Shown: piece by piece, positions 17,460-28,145 of the stretch
Position numbering within the stretch: the stretch's first letter is position 1
How the letters are laid out: every line of letters starts with the position of its first letter
DNA from: Pseudomonadota bacterium
GTDB taxonomy: Bacteria > Pseudomonadota > Gammaproteobacteria > Burkholderiales > Gallionellaceae
Reading direction: 5' to 3'
Assembly: GCA_021848465.1 (NCBI GenBank)
Contig: JAJZUP010000002.1
Location: forward strand, 62,001 to 126,000
Length of the DNA: 64,000 bases
Notes under the pieces: generated by a model
The model's database searches: none
Told to the model about the DNA's origin: nothing
The model's input: only the letters and a program-made list of their open reading frames with translations
Translations under genes and position numbers: made by a program

Positions 17460-17618
17460 AGATCGCCCCTTTCACAAAGCTGCAACCATGTTTGCGCCAT
17501 CATATGAGCCGCAGCGACTTCTGCAATACTTCTGCCGGGTTATAAATATGCCCGATAACTCAATAATCCCGCACAAAGCAATCGTGCTCGACAAACCTTC
17601 AGCTCATCCCTGATAATA

Positions 17619-17647
17619 GTTAGCAAGCTAATTATTTGCTTGCTAAC
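17619..17647 (+). promoter_or_regulatory. Palindromic operator of the MarR-emrAB operon
   Basis: Perfect 10-bp inverted repeat GTTAGCAAGC and GCTTGCTAAC separated by nine A/T bases. The right arm ends 4 bases before the MarR ATG. Size, symmetry and place fit an autoregulatory MarR-family site overlapping the translation start region. Confidence 0.75.
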
Positions 17648-17651
17648 ATTG

Positions 17652-18086
17652 ATGACAAAATCCCTCAACGAGCAACTCTCTGAAGCGCTATTCCTGTCCA
17701 TGCATGCTTGGCGCACCGAGCTGGACCGGCGCCTGCGCCCACTGGGTTTCTCGCATTCGCGCTGGTTGCTGCTGCTGCATTTATCGCGCCGGGACGGCTG
17801 CGCCAATTGCGAACTGGCACAAAGCATGGGCATTGAGGCCGCGACCCTGGTCAAACTGGTTGACCATATGGAAAAGGAAGGCCTGCTGAAACGCAGGGCC
17901 AGCACAACCGATCGCCGCGTCAAACACCTGTTCCTGACAGAAGCCGGCATGAAGGAAGTCGAGAACATCCGCTCTTACGCAGCAGACTTGCGCAAGGAAG
18001 TACTGGAAGGGCTGACCCAGGCGGAAGTCAGGACGGCCCTTGACGTGCTGAACAACATACGCAACAAACTGGAACCCAAGCCATGA
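17652..18086 (+). CDS. MarR-family transcriptional regulator
   Basis: A 144-residue winged-helix regulator. The DNA-binding part is visible in GFSHSRWLLLLHLSRRD, CELAQSMGIEAATLVKLVDHME and the wing RRASTTDRRVKHLFLTEAG. Flanking helices would form the dimer. It probably represses its own operon with emrA and emrB and is released by toxic compounds, as EmrR/MprA does. The ATG at 17652 has no good Shine-Dalgarno and lies right behind the operator; an in-frame TTG at 17640 would fall inside the operator. The stop overlaps the emrA start by four bases (ATGA). Confidence 0.9.
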   Translation: MTKSLNEQLSEALFLSMHAWRTELDRRLRPLGFSHSRWLLLLHLSRRDGCANCELAQSMGIEAATLVKLVDHMEKEGLLKRRASTTDRRVKHLFLTEAGMKEVENIRSYAADLRKEVLEGLTQAEVRTALDVLNNIRNKLEPKP

Positions 18087-19069
18087 AAACACTCATTGCC
18101 AACAAGAAAATCTCCCTTTCCGCACTGACCCTGCTACTGCTGCTTGGTGGCCTGGCATACATGCATTACGCAAGCCGCACACGCAGCACGGAAAACGCCT
18201 ACATCAGCGCGGATGTGGTCAATGTTGCATCACTCGTAGCCGGAAAAGTCATTGCCGTTCACATCACCGACAACCAGCATGTGCGCAAAGGGGACCCGCT
18301 GTTCGACGTTGATCCCGCCCCTTTCGCCATCGCCCTTGAGCGAGCCCAGGCTGACCTTGCCACCGCAAACCAGTCGGCACGCCAGGACAATGCCGAAATC
18401 ACCGTGGCACGTGCGCTGGTAGCGCAGACACAAAGCGACCTGCTCAATGCCCGCACGATATACAACCGCGACAAGGAGTTGGTCGCGCAGAATTTCATTC
18501 CGCAACAAACGCTCGACGACGCACAAACCCGCATGCAGGCGCTCCAGTCGTCATTGGACCAGGCCAAAGCCAAATTGACCAAGGCGCTTTCCGCCCCGGA
18601 AAACCTGGGGGAACGCGGCGATGTCCTGAGGGCGCAGGCCGCCATCGACCAGGCCAAGCTTGATCTTGAGCACACCCATGTGGTTGCCGCCCAGGACGGA
18701 CAAATCAGCAACCTGTCACTGACCGCAGGCTCCCTGGTCAATGTCGGCACTCCACTGTTTGCATTGATCGCGGACAACAGCTTCCATATCGACGCCAACT
18801 TCAAGGAAACCGAGCTGCCCGGCATCCATCCGGGACAAGATGTGAATATCGACATCGACATGTACCCGGGCCAGCAATTCAAGGGCACCGTGGAAAGCAT
18901 CAGCGGCGGCACTGGCACCGCCTTCTCGTTGCTACCCCCGCAAAACGCAACCGGCAATTGGGTAAAAATCGCCCAGCGCGTACCGGTGCGCATCAAGCTG
19001 GCGCCAACCGATGCCGAGCATCCGTTGCGCATCGGCGCAACAGCTACGGTATCGGTGAAATTGAAGTAA
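18083..19069 (+). CDS. emrA: EmrA/HlyD-family membrane fusion protein
   Basis: A 328-residue periplasmic adaptor of a tripartite efflux pump. One N-terminal transmembrane helix (about 10-28, ALTLLLLLGGLAYMHYA) is followed by the lipoyl half-motif STENAYISADVVNVASLVAG, a long coiled-coil hairpin rich in Ala, Gln and Asp (about 80-185), the second lipoyl half, and the beta-barrel with FKETELPGIHPGQDV. It connects the inner-membrane transporter EmrB to a TolC-like channel that is not encoded here. It overlaps marR by four bases, and emrB follows after 99 bases. Confidence 0.92.
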   Translation: MKTLIANKKISLSALTLLLLLGGLAYMHYASRTRSTENAYISADVVNVASLVAGKVIAVHITDNQHVRKGDPLFDVDPAPFAIALERAQADLATANQSARQDNAEITVARALVAQTQSDLLNARTIYNRDKELVAQNFIPQQTLDDAQTRMQALQSSLDQAKAKLTKALSAPENLGERGDVLRAQAAIDQAKLDLEHTHVVAAQDGQISNLSLTAGSLVNVGTPLFALIADNSFHIDANFKETELPGIHPGQDVNIDIDMYPGQQFKGTVESISGGTGTAFSLLPPQNATGNWVKIAQRVPVRIKLAPTDAEHPLRIGATATVSVKLK

Positions 19070-19168
19070 ACAAATCCCGATTCAGCTACAGGGCTCACAG
19101 AGAACACATGCACCTCCGCCTCACGCTCTGCGAGCTCTGTAACAAAGGTACTTGACCGGAACAGACAG

Positions 19169-20686
19169 ATGAACAGCAACCGCATCCTCACCAGCGTCGC
19201 CGTGATGGCCGCCACCATCATGCAGGTGCTGGATACGACCATCATCAATGTTGCGCTACCCAATATGGCGGGGCAGCTTGATGCCACGCCGGACAACATC
19301 AGTTGGGTGCTCACCTCCTACCTGATCGCCTCGGCGATTTTCATGCCGCTCACTGGTTTCTTCACTGACCGCATCGGGCAGAAACGTTTCCTGTTGATCA
19401 GCATCGCCGGATTCGTTGCCACTTCCGCGTTATGCGGGATGGCGACTTCATTGTTCGAAATGGTGCTATTCCGTTTCCTGCAAGGCGTGTTCGGTGCATC
19501 CCTGGTTCCCCTGTCGCAATCCATCATGCTGCAGGTGTTTCCCGGCGAACAGCGCGGCAAGGCCATGGCCATCTGGAGCATGGGGGTCATGGTCGCGCCA
19601 ATCATGGGGCCCACGCTGGGCGGCTGGCTTACCGAAGAAATCAGCTGGCGCTGGACGTTCTACATCAACCTGCCGGTCGGCATCGTTTCGTTCATACTCG
19701 CCATGCGCTACGTACACGACACCCCGATACGCGAACGGCGCATGGACTGGCTCGGCTTCGCCTCACTGGCAGCCGGCATCGGCGCGCTGCAACTGGTGCT
19801 GGACCGCGGCAACCAGGACGACTGGTTCAGCTCGCAAACCCTGGTGATCGCCAGCATCGTCTCGGTGCTGGCCTTCCTGTTTTTCATCGTCTACACCATC
19901 ACCGGCAAACACCACCCGCTGTTCGACCTGCGCATCTTTCGCGACCGCAACTACCTGGTTGCCAGCCTGATCATGACCACCATCGGCATCGGCTTTTTCG
20001 GCGGCATGCTGCTGCAATCGCTATTCCTGCAAAATTTCCTCGGTTACCCGACCTTTGAGGCCGGCCTGTACATGGCGCCGCGCGGGCTGGCTTCATTCCT
20101 GGTGATGATTTTCGTCGGAAAATTCGTCGGCAAGATACCGCCGCGCAATTTCATCTTTGTCGGCATTTGCGCCAGTGTCGCGGGCAATTTCCTGATGACG
20201 CGATTTACCGGCGAAATCACCGCGACCGACCTGATCGTCCCGATGATGCTGCAAGGTATGGGCATGGGACTGATTTTCGTGCCGATCTCGACGCTGGCGT
20301 TCACCACGCTGCCCAAAGAGGTTGCAGCGGAAGCGGCCGGTATTTACAGCCTGATCCGCTCGGTCGGCTCAGCGCTCGGGATCTCCATCCTCGCCACCTA
20401 TTTTTCGCGCAGCACGCAACAAACCTGGAGCCTGCTGCGCGGCGACATCACCCCCTACAACGAAGCGCTCAGGAATTACCTCGGCCCGCTGCATCTTGGC
20501 GCGCAAGACCCGCAAGGGGTTGCAATGGCGGCCGGAGCAGTCCTGCATCAAGCACAGAATCTCGCCTACATCGACAGTTTCTGGTTTGCCACGACCAACT
20601 TCGTGCTGATGCTGCCATTGCTGTTGCTGGTGCGGACCCCGGCCAAGTCATCCGCGCCGCCGCAACATGCCAGTGCTGCCGAATAA
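19169..20686 (+). CDS. emrB: EmrB/QacA-family drug:proton antiporter (MFS DHA2)
   Basis: A 505-residue inner-membrane transporter with 14 predicted helices. DHA2 motifs are present: motif D1 MQVLDTTIINVALPNMAGQ, motif A GFFTDRIGQKRFLL, and motif C MGVMVAPIMGPTLGGWL. It exports hydrophobic toxic compounds with EmrA. The gap of 99 bases after emrA is longer than the other junction of this operon but contains no terminator. GGAACAGACAG precedes ATG. The gene ends 6 bases before the convergent selD stop. Confidence 0.93.
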   Translation: MNSNRILTSVAVMAATIMQVLDTTIINVALPNMAGQLDATPDNISWVLTSYLIASAIFMPLTGFFTDRIGQKRFLLISIAGFVATSALCGMATSLFEMVLFRFLQGVFGASLVPLSQSIMLQVFPGEQRGKAMAIWSMGVMVAPIMGPTLGGWLTEEISWRWTFYINLPVGIVSFILAMRYVHDTPIRERRMDWLGFASLAAGIGALQLVLDRGNQDDWFSSQTLVIASIVSVLAFLFFIVYTITGKHHPLFDLRIFRDRNYLVASLIMTTIGIGFFGGMLLQSLFLQNFLGYPTFEAGLYMAPRGLASFLVMIFVGKFVGKIPPRNFIFVGICASVAGNFLMTRFTGEITATDLIVPMMLQGMGMGLIFVPISTLAFTTLPKEVAAEAAGIYSLIRSVGSALGISILATYFSRSTQQTWSLLRGDITPYNEALRNYLGPLHLGAQDPQGVAMAAGAVLHQAQNLAYIDSFWFATTNFVLMLPLLLLVRTPAKSSAPPQHASAAE

Positions 20687-20692
20687 GCAGCG

Positions 20693-21736
20693 CTAGCGCA
20701 CGTGTACCTGCGACACTCCAGCGCGCAGCGAACCGATCACACACGCCGCTGCAAAACCTTGCGCATGAAACGCCGCTAATACATCAGCAACCGCATCCGC
20801 AGCACACGCCACCAGCAAGCCGCCGCTGGTTTGCGGATCGCATAACAGCTTGCGCTGCCACTCGGGGAAGTCGGGCGGCAGCACCACTTCCGCGCCATAA
20901 CTGTTCCAGTTGCGATCCGCCGCACCAGTGGCATACCCCTGCTCGGCCAATTGCAGCGCCACCGACAGGAACGGCAAGGCAGCGTAATCGATTTCCGCCG
21001 CCAGCCGGGAACCGCGGCAGATTTCCAGCAAATGTCCGAGCAGCGCAAAGCCCGTCACATCGGTCATCGCATGCACCGCAGGCAACGCCCCCAGCGTCGC
21101 CCCCACCTTGTTCAACTGCGTCGCCGTATCCACCATCTGGCGATAGCCTTCCGCACTCAATTCGTTTTTCTTCAATGCCGCACTCAACACACCAATGCCC
21201 AGCGGCTTGCCGAGGATCAGCACATCGCCGGCCTGCGCGCGATCATTGCGCTTGATGTGGTCGGGATGCCCCACGCCCACCCCCACCAAACCATAGATCG
21301 GTTCCGGCGCATCGATGGAGTGCCCGCCCGCCAGCGGAATGCCCGCCGCCTCGCACACCGCCGTCCCGCCTGCCAGGATGTCGCGTATCGTTTGCAGCGG
21401 CAGCTTGTTGATCGGCATGCCCACCACCGCCAATGCCAGAATGGGAGTCGCGCCCATCGCATACACATCGGACAAGGCATTGGTGGCGGCGATGCGGCCA
21501 AAATCCTGGGCATCGTCCACAATGGGCATGAAGAAATCCGTTGTCACCACCACCGCCTGCTGGTCATTGAGTTTATACACCGCCGCATCGTCACTGCTTT
21601 CGGTACCCACCAGCAAGTTCGGGTAAGATGGCGGCTTGGGCATGGCCGCCAGCATCTCGGCCAGCACGGACGGCGCAATCTTGCAGCCGCAGCCGCCGCC
21701 GTGGGAATATTGGGTCAGTTTAATCGTATCAGTCAT
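20693..21736 (-). CDS. selD: Selenide, water dikinase (selenophosphate synthase)
   Basis: Makes selenophosphate, the activated selenium donor, from selenide and ATP. The 347-residue protein has the N-terminal glycine-rich loop SHGGGCGCK with catalytic Cys16 (not Sec) and Lys19, and the PurM-like fold motifs TTDFFMPIVDDAQDFGRIAA and SDVYAMGATP. It is divergent from selU, which uses selenophosphate for tRNA modification. selA, selB and selC are not in the window, so selenoprotein synthesis cannot be judged. Confidence 0.95.
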   Translation of the reverse strand: MTDTIKLTQYSHGGGCGCKIAPSVLAEMLAAMPKPPSYPNLLVGTESSDDAAVYKLNDQQAVVVTTDFFMPIVDDAQDFGRIAATNALSDVYAMGATPILALAVVGMPINKLPLQTIRDILAGGTAVCEAAGIPLAGGHSIDAPEPIYGLVGVGVGHPDHIKRNDRAQAGDVLILGKPLGIGVLSAALKKNELSAEGYRQMVDTATQLNKVGATLGALPAVHAMTDVTGFALLGHLLEICRGSRLAAEIDYAALPFLSVALQLAEQGYATGAADRNWNSYGAEVVLPPDFPEWQRKLLCDPQTSGGLLVACAADAVADVLAAFHAQGFAAACVIGSLRAGVSQVHVR

Positions 21737-21860
21737 TTTGAAAACCTAATTAGCCGCAGAGACAATCGAGAAAAGCGACACCGCATTAACGAAACAAAGT
21801 GTTTCACTCCCGCCGCTCTTCCATGTGGATTCGGCGATCTCCAGGGCAGAAATTATAAAT

Positions 21861-22901
21861 ATGCAAAATCCAAGGGGCGTAACCGTAGCACAACTCGACG
21901 GCTTCGATGAAATCATCGACGTACGCTCGCCTGCCGAATACGAAGAAGACCACATTCCCGGCGCCATCAGCGCACCGGTACTGGACGACGAGCAGCGCGC
22001 CGAAGTCGGCACCCTGTACACGCAGCAATCGCCTTTCATTGCCAAGAAACTCGGCGCCGCGCTGATCGCCCGCAACATCGCGTTGCACCTTGAGACCCTG
22101 TTCCAGGACAAGCCCAAACAATGGAAACCGCTGGTGTACTGTTGGCGCGGCGGCCAACGCAGCGGCGCGATGGCGCATATCCTCGCCCAGGTCGGCTGGT
22201 CGGTCGCACGGCTCGAAGGCGGCTACAAGGCCTATCGCCGCCAGGTGCTAAGCGACCTGGACACCCTGCCGGGCACACTGCAATTCCGTGTGGTATGCGG
22301 CCCCACCGGCTCCGGCAAAAGCCGATTGCTCCATGCCATGCAGGAGCAAGGTATGCAGGTGCTCGACCTCGAGGCACTCGCCCAACATCGCGGCTCCCTG
22401 CTTGGCACACTGCCGGATGCCCCGCAACCCGCGCAAAAAATGTTCGAGACCCGGATCTGGGATGCCTTGCGCCACTTCGATCCGCAACAGCCGATATTCG
22501 TCGAGGCGGAAAGCCGCAAGATTGGCGTGCTGAGCATGCCGGACAACCTGCTGGAAAAAATCCGCAGCTCGGTTTGTGTACGCATCGAGGCACAGTTGGA
22601 AAGCCGCATCGAACTGCTGATGGAAGACTATGTGCACTTCCTGCGCGATCCGGCGCAACTGATCCAGCGCCTGACCCCGCTGCTGCCGCTGCATGGCCGC
22701 CAGGTGCTGGACCATTGGCAGCAACTTGCCGAGCAGGGCGACTGGCGCACGCTGGTCGGCAAACTGTTGACCGAACACTACGATCCGGCCTACCAGCGTT
22801 CCACCGCACACAACTTCCCGCAACTGCCGCAAGCCAAAGTGCTGCAACTCGACCGCCTCGATCCGGATAGCCTGCGCCTGGCCGCCCCGCTCGCGCTATA
22901 A
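21861..22901 (+). CDS. selU: tRNA 2-selenouridine synthase (MnmH)
   Basis: Converts 2-thiouridine at the wobble position of some tRNAs to 2-selenouridine through a geranylated intermediate. The 346-residue product has an N-terminal rhodanese domain with the active Cys in PLVYCWRGGQRSG (near 94) and a P-loop domain with CGPTGSGKSRLL (near 147-156). The start is taken as ATG at 21861, where homology begins; an upstream in-frame GTG at 21825 is possible and neither has a strong ribosome site. It shares the intergenic promoter region with selD. Its TAA stop is part of a TATAAT that may serve acnA. Confidence 0.93.
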   Translation: MQNPRGVTVAQLDGFDEIIDVRSPAEYEEDHIPGAISAPVLDDEQRAEVGTLYTQQSPFIAKKLGAALIARNIALHLETLFQDKPKQWKPLVYCWRGGQRSGAMAHILAQVGWSVARLEGGYKAYRRQVLSDLDTLPGTLQFRVVCGPTGSGKSRLLHAMQEQGMQVLDLEALAQHRGSLLGTLPDAPQPAQKMFETRIWDALRHFDPQQPIFVEAESRKIGVLSMPDNLLEKIRSSVCVRIEAQLESRIELLMEDYVHFLRDPAQLIQRLTPLLPLHGRQVLDHWQQLAEQGDWRTLVGKLLTEHYDPAYQRSTAHNFPQLPQAKVLQLDRLDPDSLRLAAPLAL

Positions 22902-22902
22902 T
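22897..22902 (+). promoter_or_regulatory. Possible -10 element of acnA overlapping the selU stop
   Basis: Perfect TATAAT whose TAA (22899-22901) is the selU stop codon, 44 bases before the acnA ATG. No good -35 hexamer lies 16-18 bases upstream, so confidence is low. Confidence 0.3.
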
Positions 22903-22946
22903 TGCGCCCCTTTACATTTTGACTTGCACTTCGGAGCCTTAACGCC

Positions 22947-25640
<2,694 letters not shown>

Positions 25641-25662
25641 GCGATTAGCTCACGAGGTAGGA

Positions 25663-25696
25663 AAAGGAGAAGCCCGTGATCGCGGGCTTCTCCTTT
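25663..25696. terminator. Terminator between acnA and the CoiA-like gene
   Basis: Perfect 14-bp stem AAAGGAGAAGCCCG / CGGGCTTCTCCTTT with a six-base loop. It lies between convergent genes. T-tracts are short on both strands, but the long stem should stop RNA polymerase in both directions. Confidence 0.8.
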
Positions 25697-25740
25697 GGAG
25701 CCTTCTCCGTTTCCATCGCAAAACAGTCATTTGAGATAGC

Positions 25741-26484
25741 TCAAAATAATTGCTGCTGTTTCCAGACCATTAATAAATTTTTCTGCTCCTCCAATTCTTC
25801 TTTTCGTTTTAATTGCTGTTGTACCCAATCCTCTAAGGGATACTGCTTTTTCCATTCTTTCTCTTGCTTTGCCACATACTCATTTTCGTAGCGCTCCACT
25901 TCTGGATGGTAGAGCCAACACCCGTGACTTGGGACATCAAAGAGAAGTCGGTTCAGCAGTGCAAAATCCATTTTTGCATGAGCTTCCGACACATTTATCT
26001 CAATGGCATGAATTCCACGATTTTTAATCTTTTGAAGTTTGATGTCATCAACCAAGTGAGTTACCGCAATCTCAACCAGAATTTCCATCTTCTTATCCGA
26101 CTCCACAACTATGATGTCAGGACGAAAATCTTCCAACCAAGGCTCAATTCGCACCTCTGATAACTTCTTCAAGTTGTAGGTATAAAGAAGTTCCGTAGCA
26201 GGCCTCCGTCCGTACCTTCCGGGATAATGAAGAACGGCTGGAGGAAGGGACAATTCCATGCGTTCAGCAATAAGTTGCTTAGCTGCTAAATGAACTGCTG
26301 TTTCAAAACCCCGCTTACAGTCATCCCCTGGCGCATGTGCAAAGTGAGGAGTTTGAGCATTTTGTCGAGCAATGAGAGGATGTTTGCAGTCCGGACAAAT
26401 ACACCCGCACTTTCCACCATTCGAAACCTGTAGAGGTTCATACAGCGTGCTGCCTTTCAGCCCAAAAGGAACCAATAAAGTCAA
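25741..26484 (-). CDS. CoiA-like protein with Zn finger and nuclease-like core
   Basis: A 247-residue protein reminiscent of the competence protein CoiA family. The N-terminal part has a zinc-finger-like unit GCICPDCKHPLIARQ followed by PHFAHAPGDDC. The middle has RPDIIVVESDKKMEILVEIAVTH, the pattern of a PD-(D/E)xK-type nuclease core. The C-terminus is charged and coiled, rich in Lys, Glu and Gln. Base composition is clearly more AT-rich than the neighbours, suggesting horizontal transfer. It lies in an accessory patch with the broken mqsRA locus. True function is unknown; a role in DNA processing or defence is inferred from the fold pattern only. Confidence 0.6.
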   Translation of the reverse strand: MTLLVPFGLKGSTLYEPLQVSNGGKCGCICPDCKHPLIARQNAQTPHFAHAPGDDCKRGFETAVHLAAKQLIAERMELSLPPAVLHYPGRYGRRPATELLYTYNLKKLSEVRIEPWLEDFRPDIIVVESDKKMEILVEIAVTHLVDDIKLQKIKNRGIHAIEINVSEAHAKMDFALLNRLLFDVPSHGCWLYHPEVERYENEYVAKQEKEWKKQYPLEDWVQQQLKRKEELEEQKNLLMVWKQQQLF

Positions 26485-26606
26485 TTAATCACCATCCACA
26501 AAGTTATAGTCAGCATCCAACCCGCGTAAGGTTGAGGCACAACCTATACCAATCGCTTCATCGTAGCGCGAAACAATCAAGATCAGGACGGCTTCAGCCA
26601 AGCCCC

Positions 26607-27005
26607 TCACCCTGCAATCTCCTCGATCAACTCAGGATGCTTATCGAGCAGACGAAACAGATTGATGACCGCAGGCACAGGCTTAGCCTTGCCGTTCTCG
26701 TAACGTGAAAAGGCATTGACGCCACCGCCTGTCAGTTCTGCGGCCTTGCGCTGGGAGAGGCCAAGCTTCTTGCGGATACGCGCGAGTTCTTCTGCTTCTG
26801 CCGCGTCCACTTTTCTGCGCAGCTTTTCCAGTGCAGCGGCATAGCGCTCGCCTTCCTTGCCAGCGAATTCGATCTCGCCGCACTCGGGGCAGTGCCAGCC
26901 ATCCACCGCGCGCACCTTGGCCTTGTGTCCGCGATATTCGATCACGGCATCCTTTTTCGCACGGACCATCTCGGCGTCTTCGCAATTCAGGCACAGGTGT
27001 TTCAT
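26607..27005 (-). CDS. mqsA: MqsA-type antitoxin
   Basis: The 132-residue antitoxin and transcriptional repressor of an mqsRA locus. The N-terminal zinc domain has Cys5 and Cys8 (CLNC) and Cys39 and Cys42 (CPEC). The C-terminal HTH-XRE domain is ARIRKKLGLSQRKAAELTGG followed by NAFSRYENGK. The start lies one base after the mqsR stop. A TAACC-N5-GGTTA palindrome upstream of mqsR fits its expected operator. The gene looks intact although the toxin gene is interrupted, so it could survive as a free regulator. Confidence 0.93.
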   Translation of the reverse strand: MKHLCLNCEDAEMVRAKKDAVIEYRGHKAKVRAVDGWHCPECGEIEFAGKEGERYAAALEKLRRKVDAAEAEELARIRKKLGLSQRKAAELTGGGVNAFSRYENGKAKPVPAVINLFRLLDKHPELIEEIAG

Positions 27006-27006
27006 T

Positions 27007-27312
27007 TCATTTCTCCTTGAACTGGATCACCACGATCCCGTTCTCACGCAAAGTCACTTTGACATACGCTACCTGTTTCGACTTGAGGGGAACATGGTAA
27101 ACGTCTTACCAAATCGTATGGTCGGCATGTGTGGTCATGCTCTTGTAGAAAGCGCTGGCCCGCATTCCCAGCACGGTTTCCACCGCCTCATCGGGAGACA
27201 GCCCCAACTCCGCAGCCCCCACCAGCGCAGTGGCCGTAAAGGCATTCACCCGCCGCTCAGCTACCACCTGCTGGATTGCACTCAACGCGTAGTGAGGCTT
27301 CTTTTTCTCCAC
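27007..27312 (-). pseudogene. mqsR: mqsR toxin gene interrupted by an in-frame TAA
   Basis: The frame encodes an mRNA interferase of the MqsR family: GTG start, MEKKKPHYALSAIQQ, AELGLSPDEAV, ASAFYKSMTTHADHTIW, then TAA at 27108-27106, and without any frame change DVYHVPLKSKQVAYVKVTLR and VVIQFKEK before TGA at 27009. In E. coli MqsR the residue after HTIW is Gln68, listed from memory among the active-site residues with Lys56 and Tyr81. A single C-to-T change of CAA would give this TAA. The 68-residue N-terminal fragment lacks the catalytic half, so the toxin should be inactive unless the stop is read through. The total would be 101 codons plus stop, normal for the family. Confidence 0.92.
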
Positions 27313-27321
27313 ACCAAAATG

Positions 27322-27336
27322 TAACCCATTAGGTTA
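27322..27336. promoter_or_regulatory. MqsA operator palindrome
   Basis: TAACC-CATTA-GGTTA lies 10 bases upstream of the mqsR start. It matches the known E. coli MqsA target form AACCT-N3-AGGTT in arm sequence and spacing. It suggests that autoregulation of the locus is preserved. Confidence 0.75.
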
Positions 27337-27439
27337 ATTTGCGCAAATCACCCTTTCAGCCAACGTATGGAGCCCTACTCATGCATGGTTCACACTTTCC
27401 CATGAATGGTGTACAAAGCCCTCTCCACAGGAGGGAGTC

Positions 27440-28129
27440 ATGGCGCAGACATTCGATATTCGCTACCGGTTTCATTTCCCGGGGCACCGCGAGGAAATTG
27501 TCGATGTAAAAATCGACAAGCACAGCATGGAGTCGATTGCCTCCGATGCGATTCCGCCGGCATGGTGCAAGCTCGATTTCCATCAATGCCCGAACTGCCC
27601 GCTGCGGGCCGACACAACGCCTTTCTGCCCCTTGGCGGTCCGCCTGACGCCGCTGGTCAATATTCTCCAGGGCGTGGTTTCCTTTCAGGAAGTCGACATT
27701 GAGGTGACAGCGCCCGAACGGGTGGTCAGCGGACGCACAACGGCGCAGCGCGCGGCGAGTTCGCTGATGGGACTGATCATGGCCACCAGCGGTTGCCCGC
27801 ACATGGCTTTCCTGAAGCCGATGGCGCGCTTCCACCTGCCGCTGGCAACCGAAGAGGAAACCATTTTCCGTTCCGTTTCGAGCTATCTGCTCACCCAGTA
27901 TTTCAGGAAGCGGCAGCAGCTGGATGCCGACTTCACGCTGGAGCGGCTGAAGCGCAACTATGCCGAGATTCGCAAGATCAATATGGCGATGTCCGCCCGG
28001 CTGCGCACCGTCAGCGCCCAGGACTCCACCATCAATGCCATTGTCCTGCTGGACCTGCTTGCCAAAACGCTGCCGGATTCGATTGACGACTCGCTTGACC
28101 TCATCAATCACCCCTTCATGAACCCCTGA
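27440..28129 (+). CDS. Conserved hypothetical protein with Cys cluster
   Basis: A 229-residue soluble protein. The N-terminus TFDIRYRFHFPGHREEIVDV looks like a small beta domain. A cysteine group follows: Cys43, Cys50 and Cys53 in HQCPNCPL, and Cys63 in PFCPLAVRL. Later come ERVVSGRTTAQRAASSLMGL and TSGCPHMAFLKPMARFHLP. The C-terminal half is helical. From memory it resembles proteins annotated as DUF6901, common in betaproteobacteria; function is not known. A metal-binding role is plausible from the cysteines. GGAGGGAG precedes ATG. It is followed 16 bases later by another Cys-rich gene. Confidence 0.75.
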   Translation: MAQTFDIRYRFHFPGHREEIVDVKIDKHSMESIASDAIPPAWCKLDFHQCPNCPLRADTTPFCPLAVRLTPLVNILQGVVSFQEVDIEVTAPERVVSGRTTAQRAASSLMGLIMATSGCPHMAFLKPMARFHLPLATEEETIFRSVSSYLLTQYFRKRQQLDADFTLERLKRNYAEIRKINMAMSARLRTVSAQDSTINAIVLLDLLAKTLPDSIDDSLDLINHPFMNP

Positions 28130-28145
28130 GTGCCCGGTGCACAGC

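Noticed and set aside
19108-19155. Possible 15-codon leader peptide (MHLRLTLCELCNKGT) between emrA and emrB
   Set aside because: It has a stop 13 bases before emrB but no convincing ribosome site or attenuator structure.
20167-21255. Plus-strand frame of 362 codons across the emrB end and opposite selD
   Set aside because: The sequence is Arg/Ala/Pro-rich shadow of two certain genes.
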